DNA from: Bermanella sp034112325
GTDB lineage: Bacteria > Pseudomonadota > Gammaproteobacteria > Pseudomonadales > Oceanobacteraceae
Direction of reading: 5' to 3'
Assembly (NCBI GenBank): GCA_034112325.1
Contig: JAWUVO010000027.1
Location: forward strand, 1 to 64,000
Length of the DNA: 64,000 nt
Shown: in pieces, positions 54,591-63,533 of the stretch
How the letters are laid out: the number at the start of each line of letters is the position of its first letter
Position numbering within the stretch: the first letter of the stretch is position 1
Position numbers and translations under genes: made by a program
Notes under the pieces: generated by a model
What the model saw: the letters and a program-made list of their open reading frames with translations, nothing else
What the model was told of the DNA's origin: nothing
Database searches by the model: none

Positions 54591-54632
54591 CAACAAGTTA
54601 AATACCCTGAATTATCTCTTAATAAAGTTCAC

Positions 54633-55370
54633 ATGTTTTATGCTGATGTATCTGCGTTAGATACAATAGACCCAGTTACGGCTAATAGCTGGCTTAACCA
54701 ATCGGAACTGGAACACATAGAGCGTCTACATTTTACCCACGATAAAATGTTATATAAATTAAGTCACTGTATGCTTCGCTGGGTCTTGTCTCAGTATTTA
54801 AATCTAGCTCCAGAGCAAATAGAATTTAATATAAATGACTTCGGAAAACCAAGACTAAAACTCAATTGTGATATTTTTTTTAACATATCTCACACCAATG
54901 GAGTAGCTGTCATTGCAGTTAGCAAAATTGAACAACTGGGGATTGATATAGAAAAAATAAACAGCGAAAAAGAAGTTAGTAAAGTAGTTACTCACTACTT
55001 TCATCCTGAAGAGACTAGTCTATTAGAAAGTTTGGCTACAGGAAAAAAAGTTAAAATATTTTATACAATCTGGACATTAAAAGAAGCTTACATTAAAGCC
55101 AAAGGGTTAGGGCTATCTATAGAATTAAATAGATTTAACTTTAAACTACCGACTGAAGATTTATTACAGGTAATTTTTGAAAAAGAACTAAACGAAGAAT
55201 CGAACTTATGGCAGTTCGCTGTATTTGAATCTGAACAACATAAAAACTTTATAATCTCTGTAGCGGCTAAATGTTCCCAGCTGAATATTAAAGCTTATAA
55301 TATTCAGCTAGGAAAAAATAATCTTATAGATCATCCGCAAAATCTATTACGTAGAAATATTGTCAGCTAA
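54633..55370 (+). CDS. Sfp-type 4'-phosphopantetheinyl transferase
   Basis: Transfers the phosphopantetheine arm of CoA to acyl or peptidyl carrier proteins. The 245-residue reading from ATG 54633 has the Mg-binding D105/E107 (GIDIE) and E151 with K155 (WTLKEAYIKAKG), the full Sfp-type motif set. No ribosome binding site precedes this ATG. An AGGAG at 54577-54581 sits 6 bases ahead of an in-frame ATC (54588), which would add 15 residues including the VH of the typical first strand, so the true start may be non-canonical. Likely partner: carrier proteins of the neighbouring locus or the fatty acid/PUFA type. Confidence 0.9.
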   Translation: MFYADVSALDTIDPVTANSWLNQSELEHIERLHFTHDKMLYKLSHCMLRWVLSQYLNLAPEQIEFNINDFGKPRLKLNCDIFFNISHTNGVAVIAVSKIEQLGIDIEKINSEKEVSKVVTHYFHPEETSLLESLATGKKVKIFYTIWTLKEAYIKAKGLGLSIELNRFNFKLPTEDLLQVIFEKELNEESNLWQFAVFESEQHKNFIISVAAKCSQLNIKAYNIQLGKNNLIDHPQNLLRRNIVS

Positions 55371-55382
55371 AATAAACTAGTT

Positions 55383-56390
55383 TTAAACAACCGAATCGCT
55401 GCTATCGATTTCAACTTTATTATCGGTATGGCTATGTTCTTTAACCATATTTTTTGCCATAGGTTTATTCATCCACGAATCCCACATAAATGGGACAAGT
55501 AACTGCTTCCAGTAGCTATTCATTGGGTAGTGCTCCTCACCTTTTATACCAAGTTGTTCTGGAGAATCGGATAAGTTTTTTAGATAAGAACCAAACATAA
55601 TGTCGAATACTATAAAAATTGCACCACAGTTTTTACTGCCCTCTTCAAATTTATGAGAATGATGCCAACGATGCAACTCGTTGGTAGAAAACAAGTAATT
55701 TAATGGCCCATGTTGAAGCTTTATATTTGCGTGCTGAAATGAACCCGCAATACCTAATACCACTGAGTGCATAATAAGCGCTTCATGACTAGCGCCCAAT
55801 ACAAGTGGAGGCAAGATAGCTAATATATAGGTAGCAGCGTGATACATCGGGTGCAACCTAAAGCCGTTTAACAAGTACATACGCTTAACAGCGTGATGAC
55901 TTGAGTGGAAACGCCATAAAAATAAGTTATGGTGACTCCAACGGTGAAACCAATATTTATTAAAATCAATCATCACAATTACAATCAATACTTCTGCCCA
56001 AAGAGGTAGACTTTCAAAAACTGAAAATGCTTGGGGTAAATCTAACAGCATTAAAATAGTTACAGCAATGGCAGGACCAAGCGCTGTTAAAAGTGGTTCC
56101 ATAATAAAAGCGACAATACCAAGCGATCCCAGATCAGTATTTGTATCTCCTATGTTTTTGTTCCAGCTTTTTTCTAAAGGGTGTTTTCTTTCTAATATAA
56201 GAACCATTACCATAACTAAAATAGGGATGGCAAAATAAGTTACTTCTACATACTGCTGAATACTTAGCAGGTAAAACATAAGCCCTACGCCTATTAAAAG
56301 CGTAACTGGGAACAGTAGCCGTTCGAATAAATTTATCCAAACACTGTTAATTAAAACAGACTGCTCAGCGGTATTCATAGTGTCTGACAT
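55383..56390 (-). CDS. Fatty acid hydroxylase/sterol desaturase superfamily protein
   Basis: A 335-residue integral membrane di-iron oxygenase with about five hydrophobic segments (about residues 22-45, 51-66, 92-116, 130-146, 185-213). The histidine ligand clusters are present: HRWSHH (149-154), HSSHH (162-166), His220 in FQHANI, and HRWHH (240-244). The family hydroxylates or desaturates lipids and sterol-like isoprenoids with O2. Last gene of the minus-strand cluster, 51 bases after the MMPL exporter. Substrate unknown. Confidence 0.92.
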   Translation of the reverse strand: MSDTMNTAEQSVLINSVWINLFERLLFPVTLLIGVGLMFYLLSIQQYVEVTYFAIPILVMVMVLILERKHPLEKSWNKNIGDTNTDLGSLGIVAFIMEPLLTALGPAIAVTILMLLDLPQAFSVFESLPLWAEVLIVIVMIDFNKYWFHRWSHHNLFLWRFHSSHHAVKRMYLLNGFRLHPMYHAATYILAILPPLVLGASHEALIMHSVVLGIAGSFQHANIKLQHGPLNYLFSTNELHRWHHSHKFEEGSKNCGAIFIVFDIMFGSYLKNLSDSPEQLGIKGEEHYPMNSYWKQLLVPFMWDSWMNKPMAKNMVKEHSHTDNKVEIDSSDSVV

Positions 56391-56441
56391 ATTTCAATTT
56401 CTCCTTTTAATCTAATTTTTATGTTAACTAATTTTTTTAAT

Positions 56442-58751
56442 TTACTTATCTTTATCAAATTTTAGTAACAGACTGGGCACTAAAAAAAAGTCTACTAAAA
56501 ATGCAAAAGCAATAGTCACAGTTGTTAGTATCGCCATATTGGCCGTTATATTCATGTTTGAAAATCCAAGCATTGAAAACCCGGCAATTAGTACAATAGA
56601 AGTCACAAATAGTGCAACACCCACTGTGCCGAATGCATATGTAATTGCGGCTTCGGTGCCATAACCAAGCTCACGTCTAGCTCGCTGATATTTACTTAAA
56701 AAATGAATGGTATCGTCTACCACTATTCCAAAAGCTATACCAAAAGTGACAGTAATTCCTAGATCGATTTCACCGCTCACCCATGCCCAAACACCAAACG
56801 CCATTGCTACAGGAATTACGTTACTTACTAAGCTAATAGCAGCCAAGGTCGCTGATCTTAAAATAAAAATTAATAAACCAGACATAATAAATAGTGCACC
56901 AATGAGTCCTCCCAACATGCCATCTATACTGCGCTTACCAATATGAGCAAACATTAATGGTGCACTTGCGCCCTCTGACCACATTACCTCTGGCATATTA
57001 TCCTTTTGCCACTGCAGCGCTTTTTCGTTCAATGCAATGTGATATCGACCTTCGGTATTTGTCATGGTAACTCGGACTCGGCTAGCCGATTTTTGACTGG
57101 TCACCATGTTATTTATATCCATACCGTTTGGTAGTGATAACTCGTAAAGTAAAAGATACTGAGAGACTGCTTCAGGGCTTATAGGGATTTTATAGAACAT
57201 ATCATCATCGGCATGCAGCGACTTATTAATCCGCTTAATGACATCTACAAAGGTATCTACCTGTATTACATCGGGTTGTTTTTTTAACCACTTTGCAAAC
57301 GCATCAACTTTGGCAAGATATTCTGGGTTGGTAATACCGTTTTCTTCTCCTGAATCTATTGAGTAATTAAGAGCACCCAGTCCAGTAATATTAGTATTTA
57401 CAAAATCTAAGTGCTGACGAATGGTTTGTTTTTCACCAAAGTATTTAACTGGATTATCATTGATTACATTCATTGAAGAAGATAAAACAAAAAATAAGGC
57501 TAGACCACTCATTAACCAGAGCAACCAGCGATTATTATTAATAATCCACCCCGCCAATCCTTCCATTTTTTTAGAACGAGTATCTGTATTAGATTCAACC
57601 TTTGGTAGTTTATGAGGGATTAGCATTATCAGCGAAGGTAAAAAAATCAATGCAAACACCATCGCATATATCACACCACTAGCTACTACATATCCTAACG
57701 CTTGATAAGGAGGTGAGTCGTTAAAGTGTAAGGTTAAAAACCCTAACACTGTCATAAAAGTCGTTAAAAACACTGGTACAAAATTTATTCGCAAACTACT
57801 AATCATGGCCACCTGTTTAGTGCGACCTAATTTTAATTCATCAGAATAGTTACTAAGAATATGGATACAATCTGCAATGGCTAAGGTCAAAATCATCACT
57901 GGCGCGGCCGTAATAGCGGCATTAACTTTAAGCTCAGTCCAGCCCACTAAGCCTAAGCCAGCGCCTATAGCTAAAATCCCAGTAAAAATAGTCGCTACCA
58001 TAAAAAACATACCATGAAATATGACAGCTAATAGCACCATCATAATCAACAAAAATGCAGGCCAAACAAAGTTAAAATCGGCTTCTGTAGATTCGGGAAA
58101 AGACTGGTCTACGACAATTTGCCCAGTGAGATATATTTGAATTTCTGGATAAAGCTGTTCAAATTCGGCTGCTAGTTTACGTACATGTAATACTACTTCT
58201 GGAGTTTCTTGCTCATGATGAATACCTGGCATATTAATAGTAAGGCGCACACCAGCAACTCGACCGTCGCTAGAAACTAGAGCATTGACCAACGAAGGTT
58301 CTTTCAATGAAAATGCTTTTCGCTTAGCAAGTTCATCTACACTCATGGTGTCACTTTCCTCGAATAAATCTGATATATCTAAACCTTCTTCGCTACCTTG
58401 GGTATATTGAAAATTGGTCAATGAATCTACCCGCATTGAATAAGGAGTACTCCATGCTTGTTGAGTGAATGACTCAATGATCGATAAATTTTCAGGAGTA
58501 AAAACATCAGCATTATCAGGCGCTATCGCTACAAAAACAGCCTCTGTTTTAGAGTAATCCTCTTGCAGTTTATCGAAGGCTGCCAGCTGAGGATTATCTG
58601 CGCTAAAAAAGAAGTGATAGTCTAATGTATTACGATAATGGGGATTACCCATAGCAGAAATAACAAACAGCACTAAACTGAACACTAGAAAACGTTTAGG
58701 GTGCTCGACTACATATTGAACGAATGAGTTTGACCAATCTAAATGCTTCAC
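56442..58751 (-). CDS. MMPL/RND-family exporter
   Basis: A 769-residue polytopic protein built as two repeats, each with one helix, a large periplasmic loop and about five helices. Core motifs are LTLAIADCIHILSNY in the first half and FGIAFGIVVDDTIHFLSKY (Asp pair) in the second. It belongs to the RND superfamily of predicted lipid exporters (HpnN/MmpL-like), not the antibiotic-efflux class. It follows UbiA by 11 bases, so it probably exports the cluster's lipid-like product. Confidence 0.92.
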   Translation of the reverse strand: MKHLDWSNSFVQYVVEHPKRFLVFSLVLFVISAMGNPHYRNTLDYHFFFSADNPQLAAFDKLQEDYSKTEAVFVAIAPDNADVFTPENLSIIESFTQQAWSTPYSMRVDSLTNFQYTQGSEEGLDISDLFEESDTMSVDELAKRKAFSLKEPSLVNALVSSDGRVAGVRLTINMPGIHHEQETPEVVLHVRKLAAEFEQLYPEIQIYLTGQIVVDQSFPESTEADFNFVWPAFLLIMMVLLAVIFHGMFFMVATIFTGILAIGAGLGLVGWTELKVNAAITAAPVMILTLAIADCIHILSNYSDELKLGRTKQVAMISSLRINFVPVFLTTFMTVLGFLTLHFNDSPPYQALGYVVASGVIYAMVFALIFLPSLIMLIPHKLPKVESNTDTRSKKMEGLAGWIINNNRWLLWLMSGLALFFVLSSSMNVINDNPVKYFGEKQTIRQHLDFVNTNITGLGALNYSIDSGEENGITNPEYLAKVDAFAKWLKKQPDVIQVDTFVDVIKRINKSLHADDDMFYKIPISPEAVSQYLLLYELSLPNGMDINNMVTSQKSASRVRVTMTNTEGRYHIALNEKALQWQKDNMPEVMWSEGASAPLMFAHIGKRSIDGMLGGLIGALFIMSGLLIFILRSATLAAISLVSNVIPVAMAFGVWAWVSGEIDLGITVTFGIAFGIVVDDTIHFLSKYQRARRELGYGTEAAITYAFGTVGVALFVTSIVLIAGFSMLGFSNMNITANMAILTTVTIAFAFLVDFFLVPSLLLKFDKDK

Positions 58752-58762
58752 TATGCGCGCTC

Positions 58763-59740
58763 CTAACTGAATAACGACAACGATAACGAATTAGCCGTTA
58801 GCGCATGTAAAAGATTTGTTAAATAAAATAAGGCAATAAACATTACTGCCCATTTACGTGGGTTATAACGAATATTTTTTTGTTTATAAAATTTTAGAAA
58901 ACTTTTTATCGCCGGATATAATGCCAGCATAGGTAGCCAGCCTGTAACAGCTGCTGTACCGGTTGCTAGCCAAGGCTCGTTAAGTAATATAATAAAACTA
59001 ACCGCGGCCAACGCGCACATCAATGCTAATAATGCTGCCTTGATTGGGCCTAACTCATGACTATAAAATCGCTCGCCTTTTTCGGCCATTACTGGCCAAA
59101 GGTTTTTACGCACGATCTCAAAATTTAGAAATGCCAAGATATAAATGCCAATGATTAATATTGAACTAGACTGAATCTTAATTCCCAATACCCAGTCGGT
59201 AAGCAGTAATGTGTAAACACTAAGGGCAATACTCACAGGGTAGGTTAGCAGCAGATTAAACATCATACTGCGCTCCATCAACGGGACCCACTGTTCTAAC
59301 TTAAGAAGTAATAGTCCATACAACATGTCGGCAATTATAAACAACGCAAGCCATGGGCTAAGGCTTAAGTTAATAGCAGGTATTAATAAAAATCCTATCA
59401 AGCAATAGCGACGAATATCGGTCATGGTGACAGCACCCGACACTAAGGGACGTTCTGGATTATATTTTCTGTCGTACTCTAGGTCTTTTACTTCATCGAC
59501 CGCTCTTAGATAAAACATAACTAAAAACAGGGTGACGACCCCAATGATTGAGGCCAGAGAAAATACCCAAGGCTGTGTGACTAAATCCTGACCTTTACCA
59601 GCTTGTAAAACCATATTTCCTTGTAGTGACAAAAACCATAAAGCCGCAAATGCAAAATGCAGCTTTGGCTCATAGATAATCCCCATAAAAGCATTGAGAC
59701 GACCAGCAAAGCTTTTACTGGGTGGATTAACTTCAACCAT
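58763..59740 (-). CDS. UbiA-family prenyltransferase
   Basis: A 325-residue membrane protein with about eight to nine helices. The first Asp-rich motif is D82-E-V-K-D86-L-E-Y-D90, followed by NPERPLVSG as in UbiA enzymes that attach isoprenyl chains to aromatic or polar acceptors. The usual second Asp-rich motif is not evident; the equivalent loop reads FEIVRKNLW (207-215) then EKGERFYSHELG, which defines an atypical subgroup. It overlaps the dikinase gene by 8 bases, so the two are coupled. Confidence 0.88.
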   Translation of the reverse strand: MVEVNPPSKSFAGRLNAFMGIIYEPKLHFAFAALWFLSLQGNMVLQAGKGQDLVTQPWVFSLASIIGVVTLFLVMFYLRAVDEVKDLEYDRKYNPERPLVSGAVTMTDIRRYCLIGFLLIPAINLSLSPWLALFIIADMLYGLLLLKLEQWVPLMERSMMFNLLLTYPVSIALSVYTLLLTDWVLGIKIQSSSILIIGIYILAFLNFEIVRKNLWPVMAEKGERFYSHELGPIKAALLALMCALAAVSFIILLNEPWLATGTAAVTGWLPMLALYPAIKSFLKFYKQKNIRYNPRKWAVMFIALFYLTNLLHALTANSLSLSLFS

Positions 59741-62435
59741 TTTTAGGTTCCTCTAAAATGGTAACGATGCCAGAAGATCCATCAATTTCAATCAACGCGC
59801 CATTTTTAATTCGCTGTGTGGCATCGGGCAAAGCAACAATAGTTGGAATACCAAACTTACGACCAGTAATAGCGGTATGAGACAGCATACTACCTCGTTC
59901 CACTACCATGCCTTTTGACGCCAACATAAGAAATAGCCATCCTGGATCGGTCTCTCTTGCAATCAGAATCATGCTTGGATCTACATCACCTGCTTCATTT
60001 GGATCATCAATAACACGTGCAATGCCCTGCACAGTACCTGCACTAGAACCTAAGCCTTGTAATATATCTGGATCATAATCCAAAGACTCGGTTTGTGGTG
60101 TTAGCGTATTATCACGAATCGCACCTAATGTGGTTACGTTTGTTGCAACGTCTTTTGATTGATTGGCTTTATTTTCTTCGCGGCGTAAATCACAAAGCGC
60201 CTGAAGATTTTCTGTGACACCTGTACCGTCAATATATCCAAAAATCTCATCTTGAGTAAGATAAAAAATATCATCTATTTGATTTAGAATGCCTCTTTCA
60301 ACAAGATAACCTGCTAGACCACTGAATATTTTTTTACTAAACCCGTACAGCTCACTGCGACAATAACGAGAGTTTTCACGATGTTTAATTAAACGCCTAA
60401 GTCTAGGAAGTATTATTTTTTGTAAAATAAAGCGCTTAATAGACTTACCTTTAAGCAGCTCATTTAGCTTGTTATCAGCTGCGGCTCTTACCGAACTTTC
60501 TTGCTGACGTACACTTTCAACGGTTATATCTTGTAAGGCATATTGCTTGAGCATGCGCATAAGCACCCAAGGGGTGTCACGTAAACTTGGCTGCTCTAGT
60601 TTAAGCTCTTGTAATCCTCGATCGCCATAAAAATGTAAGTGCTGCTTAAACTGTTTGGTAAAGTTATTATCCAGCTCCCCTTGCTCTAACATGTCCCATA
60701 GTTGTTTATCATTATGAGCTTTAAACTCTGAAGCTAATTGAGGGTTGGCTCTAATTTCTTCTGCTAAATGCACCGCAGACAGAATAATTTCTACACTCAA
60801 TAACGTTTCATCGCCACACAAGCAGTCACTTAATAATCCGGGGTCAGCATCTAGGTCCCATTTTTTAAACAATGCTTCTGCCAATCCATAAATAGGAATC
60901 AAATAACTATCGGTAGTCAGTGTTACACCCCACTCGTCACCTACCTCACCCCAGACTTTATGAAAAAGATTAACCAAGGATAATGGGTCTTCACCTTTAT
61001 AAGATTTTCCGCGTTTAGATACTATTAAGCGTTCCCACCAATCATGATAATTTTTCATATATCGATCGTGATTTAAAAAATGATAAAAAGTAATTACGGC
61101 ATTACTACCAACACCCGTCCACTTTTTAACTTTATCCCATAGCACAGACATGGCGCCTGCTTCGTTATGAGTCTGATAAGAGGAAGATAAACCAATCATA
61201 TTTTCCCAATGGGAAGCGAATATCGGATATAAAGGGCTCTGCTTATGCAGTAAATAAAAATGCGATAAGCAGTAATAAATACGTCCATTCAATAATCCAA
61301 TCATTTTATCTAAGGGTTGAAAGTTATTCATTATTACACTTTCTTTAACGCCTAAACGACGATAGGCATCATAGAAAATAACTCGGTAAAAGTACTTGGC
61401 AAATGTATAGGTGAGTGGAGTAGTGATTCCTGGAAAGCTCTCAGTAACATTTGTATTTGTCCAAATAAGTTGGCGACCATAATCAAGCGCAATAGGACGA
61501 GATTGCAATATGGCTAGCTTACCATCGGCGGTAAAGGTGCCCTCTATATCCTGAGGCAATTCAAACAGCGTCTCAATGCGCTTGCCCATATCGACTAATT
61601 CTAAAATTTCTACATCAGTCAGACACTGAGGGGCGTGTAAAGATGCATCTACTTGAGTTTCGCACAAACCATAACCAACGGAATGATCAAACGTTAACTG
61701 CGTTTCTTTATTAGCCAGTTCTTGTCTAATATCATTGCTTTTACCATTCACAAAGTAGTGATCAACTGGCACACGTTCTTGAACTACTCCTTCGCCAATA
61801 CCGTGACCTGCTACAATAACGGGGTCGCGGGCAGCGGTTTTAGGGTCGGCAGTAAATAATACAAATGAGCGCTCGCCAAATACCATTTTTTGAATGCCAA
61901 CAGCCACGCTAAAACCCATTAAACTCATGCCTTGTGCGTGTCGATAAATAAGTGATTCTTGAGAAAACCCAGAACCCCAGCAGGCTTTAACTTTGTCACA
62001 TATTTGATTTCTAGGAACATACAAAAAACTTTCACTCATACCCGCAAAAGGATTACTCACAGAGTCCTCACTTTCTTCAAGAAGATGACCTACTGTTGAT
62101 GCTCTTACTGAAACCAACTGATCATCTGAAAATGACTTATCAAAAGCATTAAGAATATCCTTTGTTATATCGTCACTTAGCTCTACCGATAAAAATAATT
62201 TCTGAACTGATTTAGAGGCCGTTTGTACACTGCTAAGGTTATTAAAATCAATACCATTTAAAATTAATTCTACCTGCGGCTTAATGGCTAAAAATATATC
62301 TTCGAATAAGCTAACGCTTAAGCAAAAAAAATCTGGTACAGGTACACCTACTTTCATCATCTCGGATTGACGAGAAAATTTACCTCCAACCATGTTATCG
62401 GTAATGACATCTCGACTAAATACAATCTTTTGCAC
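59733..62435 (-). CDS. Three-domain PEP-synthase-like dikinase (rifampicin-phosphotransferase-like)
   Basis: A 900-residue protein. Residues about 1-320 form the PPDK/PEP-synthase ATP-binding domain (LVSVRASTVGHLLEE, FAGMSES, GIGEGVV, DIEGTFTADGKLAILQSRPI). A large helical middle (about 325-780) would bind substrate. A C-terminal swivelling phosphohistidine domain ends the protein with His853 in GSMLSHTAITGRKFGIPT. The TIM-barrel domain that handles pyruvate in true PEP synthase is absent. This is the plan of rifampicin phosphotransferase. It probably uses ATP to phosphorylate a small substrate made by the cluster; rifampicin itself is unlikely. Confidence 0.88.
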   Translation of the reverse strand: MQKIVFSRDVITDNMVGGKFSRQSEMMKVGVPVPDFFCLSVSLFEDIFLAIKPQVELILNGIDFNNLSSVQTASKSVQKLFLSVELSDDITKDILNAFDKSFSDDQLVSVRASTVGHLLEESEDSVSNPFAGMSESFLYVPRNQICDKVKACWGSGFSQESLIYRHAQGMSLMGFSVAVGIQKMVFGERSFVLFTADPKTAARDPVIVAGHGIGEGVVQERVPVDHYFVNGKSNDIRQELANKETQLTFDHSVGYGLCETQVDASLHAPQCLTDVEILELVDMGKRIETLFELPQDIEGTFTADGKLAILQSRPIALDYGRQLIWTNTNVTESFPGITTPLTYTFAKYFYRVIFYDAYRRLGVKESVIMNNFQPLDKMIGLLNGRIYYCLSHFYLLHKQSPLYPIFASHWENMIGLSSSYQTHNEAGAMSVLWDKVKKWTGVGSNAVITFYHFLNHDRYMKNYHDWWERLIVSKRGKSYKGEDPLSLVNLFHKVWGEVGDEWGVTLTTDSYLIPIYGLAEALFKKWDLDADPGLLSDCLCGDETLLSVEIILSAVHLAEEIRANPQLASEFKAHNDKQLWDMLEQGELDNNFTKQFKQHLHFYGDRGLQELKLEQPSLRDTPWVLMRMLKQYALQDITVESVRQQESSVRAAADNKLNELLKGKSIKRFILQKIILPRLRRLIKHRENSRYCRSELYGFSKKIFSGLAGYLVERGILNQIDDIFYLTQDEIFGYIDGTGVTENLQALCDLRREENKANQSKDVATNVTTLGAIRDNTLTPQTESLDYDPDILQGLGSSAGTVQGIARVIDDPNEAGDVDPSMILIARETDPGWLFLMLASKGMVVERGSMLSHTAITGRKFGIPTIVALPDATQRIKNGALIEIDGSSGIVTILEEPKNG

Positions 62436-62475
62436 GTTGATTCCTCTATTACCTACATGTATTTTATGCAGGATA

Positions 62476-63468
62476 TTATTTTGCTAATAATTCCATGAGT
62501 TTATCTAAGGGGTTTTGCTCGGTAATATCTGTACCAATTAACTGCTGTAAACTGTCAATCTTTCCAAAATGATCAAATCCTACCAGTTCAAGCTGTACCG
62601 CTTTAGCTTGAATTCTTTTACTTGGTAAAAATTTTAAAAATATAGGTAACCATCTTGGCAGATATACACGAGTGACTTTATTACTAACCCTTAAGTGATC
62701 TCGTATTTGGGTAAAAATTTGTTCGAAGCTAAGCGCTTTTTTATAGCCCACATTTAACGCTAATTGCTGAGGGCTCTTTTCTTTGTCGACTGCTTCATTA
62801 ATCATACTAACCAGTGACAAAATGACACATGCATAATCATCTACTGTAATAATTGAAAATTTTTGCTGACCAGATCCTAGATAAATACCATTACAAACAA
62901 GCTTTGTTAACCCAGGTAGCACATGCTGATCTTCTTTTCCTAAAATAAATCTAGGGCGCAAATTTATCCCCCATTTATTACGATCAGCCATATAACGAAT
63001 CACTAACTGTTCCGCCTCTGCTCGCGATTTAGCTAACTGAGTCTTAGGATTGATAGCTTGAGATTCTTCAATACCCGATTGCCTACCCTGCCCTTGGACA
63101 GAAAGAGTACTGCCATAAATAATACCCAGGGTATGTTCATTACATTTTTCTAACAGGTTTTTTGTACCCACAACATTGGTCTCGTAAAAACCACTGTTAT
63201 CAGAGTCAATTTGTTTTATACCAAAGTGGATTACAATATGTGGCTGATGAAAAAACAGATTCTCTGGTATTGCTTGCATACTGCCTTCAATGCATTCTAC
63301 AAATTCGGGCATCGTCGCTAGTTTATTAGAACGAACAAGTGCTTTAACGCAAACCGATCCTGCTGGAAGCTGGGCAAGTGCGCGTATCAGCGCCCTACCC
63401 ACATAACCAGTAGCACCTGTTAGAACGATATTTAGCATAGCCTGAGTATTTTTCATTACCACACTCAA
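62476..63468 (-). CDS. NAD(P)-dependent epimerase/dehydratase-family protein (extended SDR)
   Basis: A 330-residue Rossmann-fold protein with GATGYVG (18-24) binding the dinucleotide. In the catalytic helix the YxxxK motif reads T143-Q-L-A-K147: Lys is kept but Tyr is replaced by Thr. A Ser-Thr pair (S120-T121) sits where the catalytic Ser/Thr is expected. It may be a non-classical reductase, a 3-beta-HSD-like enzyme with altered chemistry or a non-catalytic NAD-binding protein. 40 bases upstream of the dikinase. A downstream Met at residue 11 is an alternative start. Confidence 0.85.
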   Translation of the reverse strand: MSVVMKNTQAMLNIVLTGATGYVGRALIRALAQLPAGSVCVKALVRSNKLATMPEFVECIEGSMQAIPENLFFHQPHIVIHFGIKQIDSDNSGFYETNVVGTKNLLEKCNEHTLGIIYGSTLSVQGQGRQSGIEESQAINPKTQLAKSRAEAEQLVIRYMADRNKWGINLRPRFILGKEDQHVLPGLTKLVCNGIYLGSGQQKFSIITVDDYACVILSLVSMINEAVDKEKSPQQLALNVGYKKALSFEQIFTQIRDHLRVSNKVTRVYLPRWLPIFLKFLPSKRIQAKAVQLELVGFDHFGKIDSLQQLIGTDITEQNPLDKLMELLAK

Positions 63469-63533
63469 GGTAATATACGTGTATTATCTTCTTCATAATT
63501 TGTATTTCCTTCTCGCTCATACACCGCAACTTC

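Noticed and set aside
59733..62435. Calling the dikinase phosphoenolpyruvate synthase (ppsA)
   Set aside because: The C-terminal PEP/pyruvate TIM barrel is absent and the phosphohistidine domain is at the very end.
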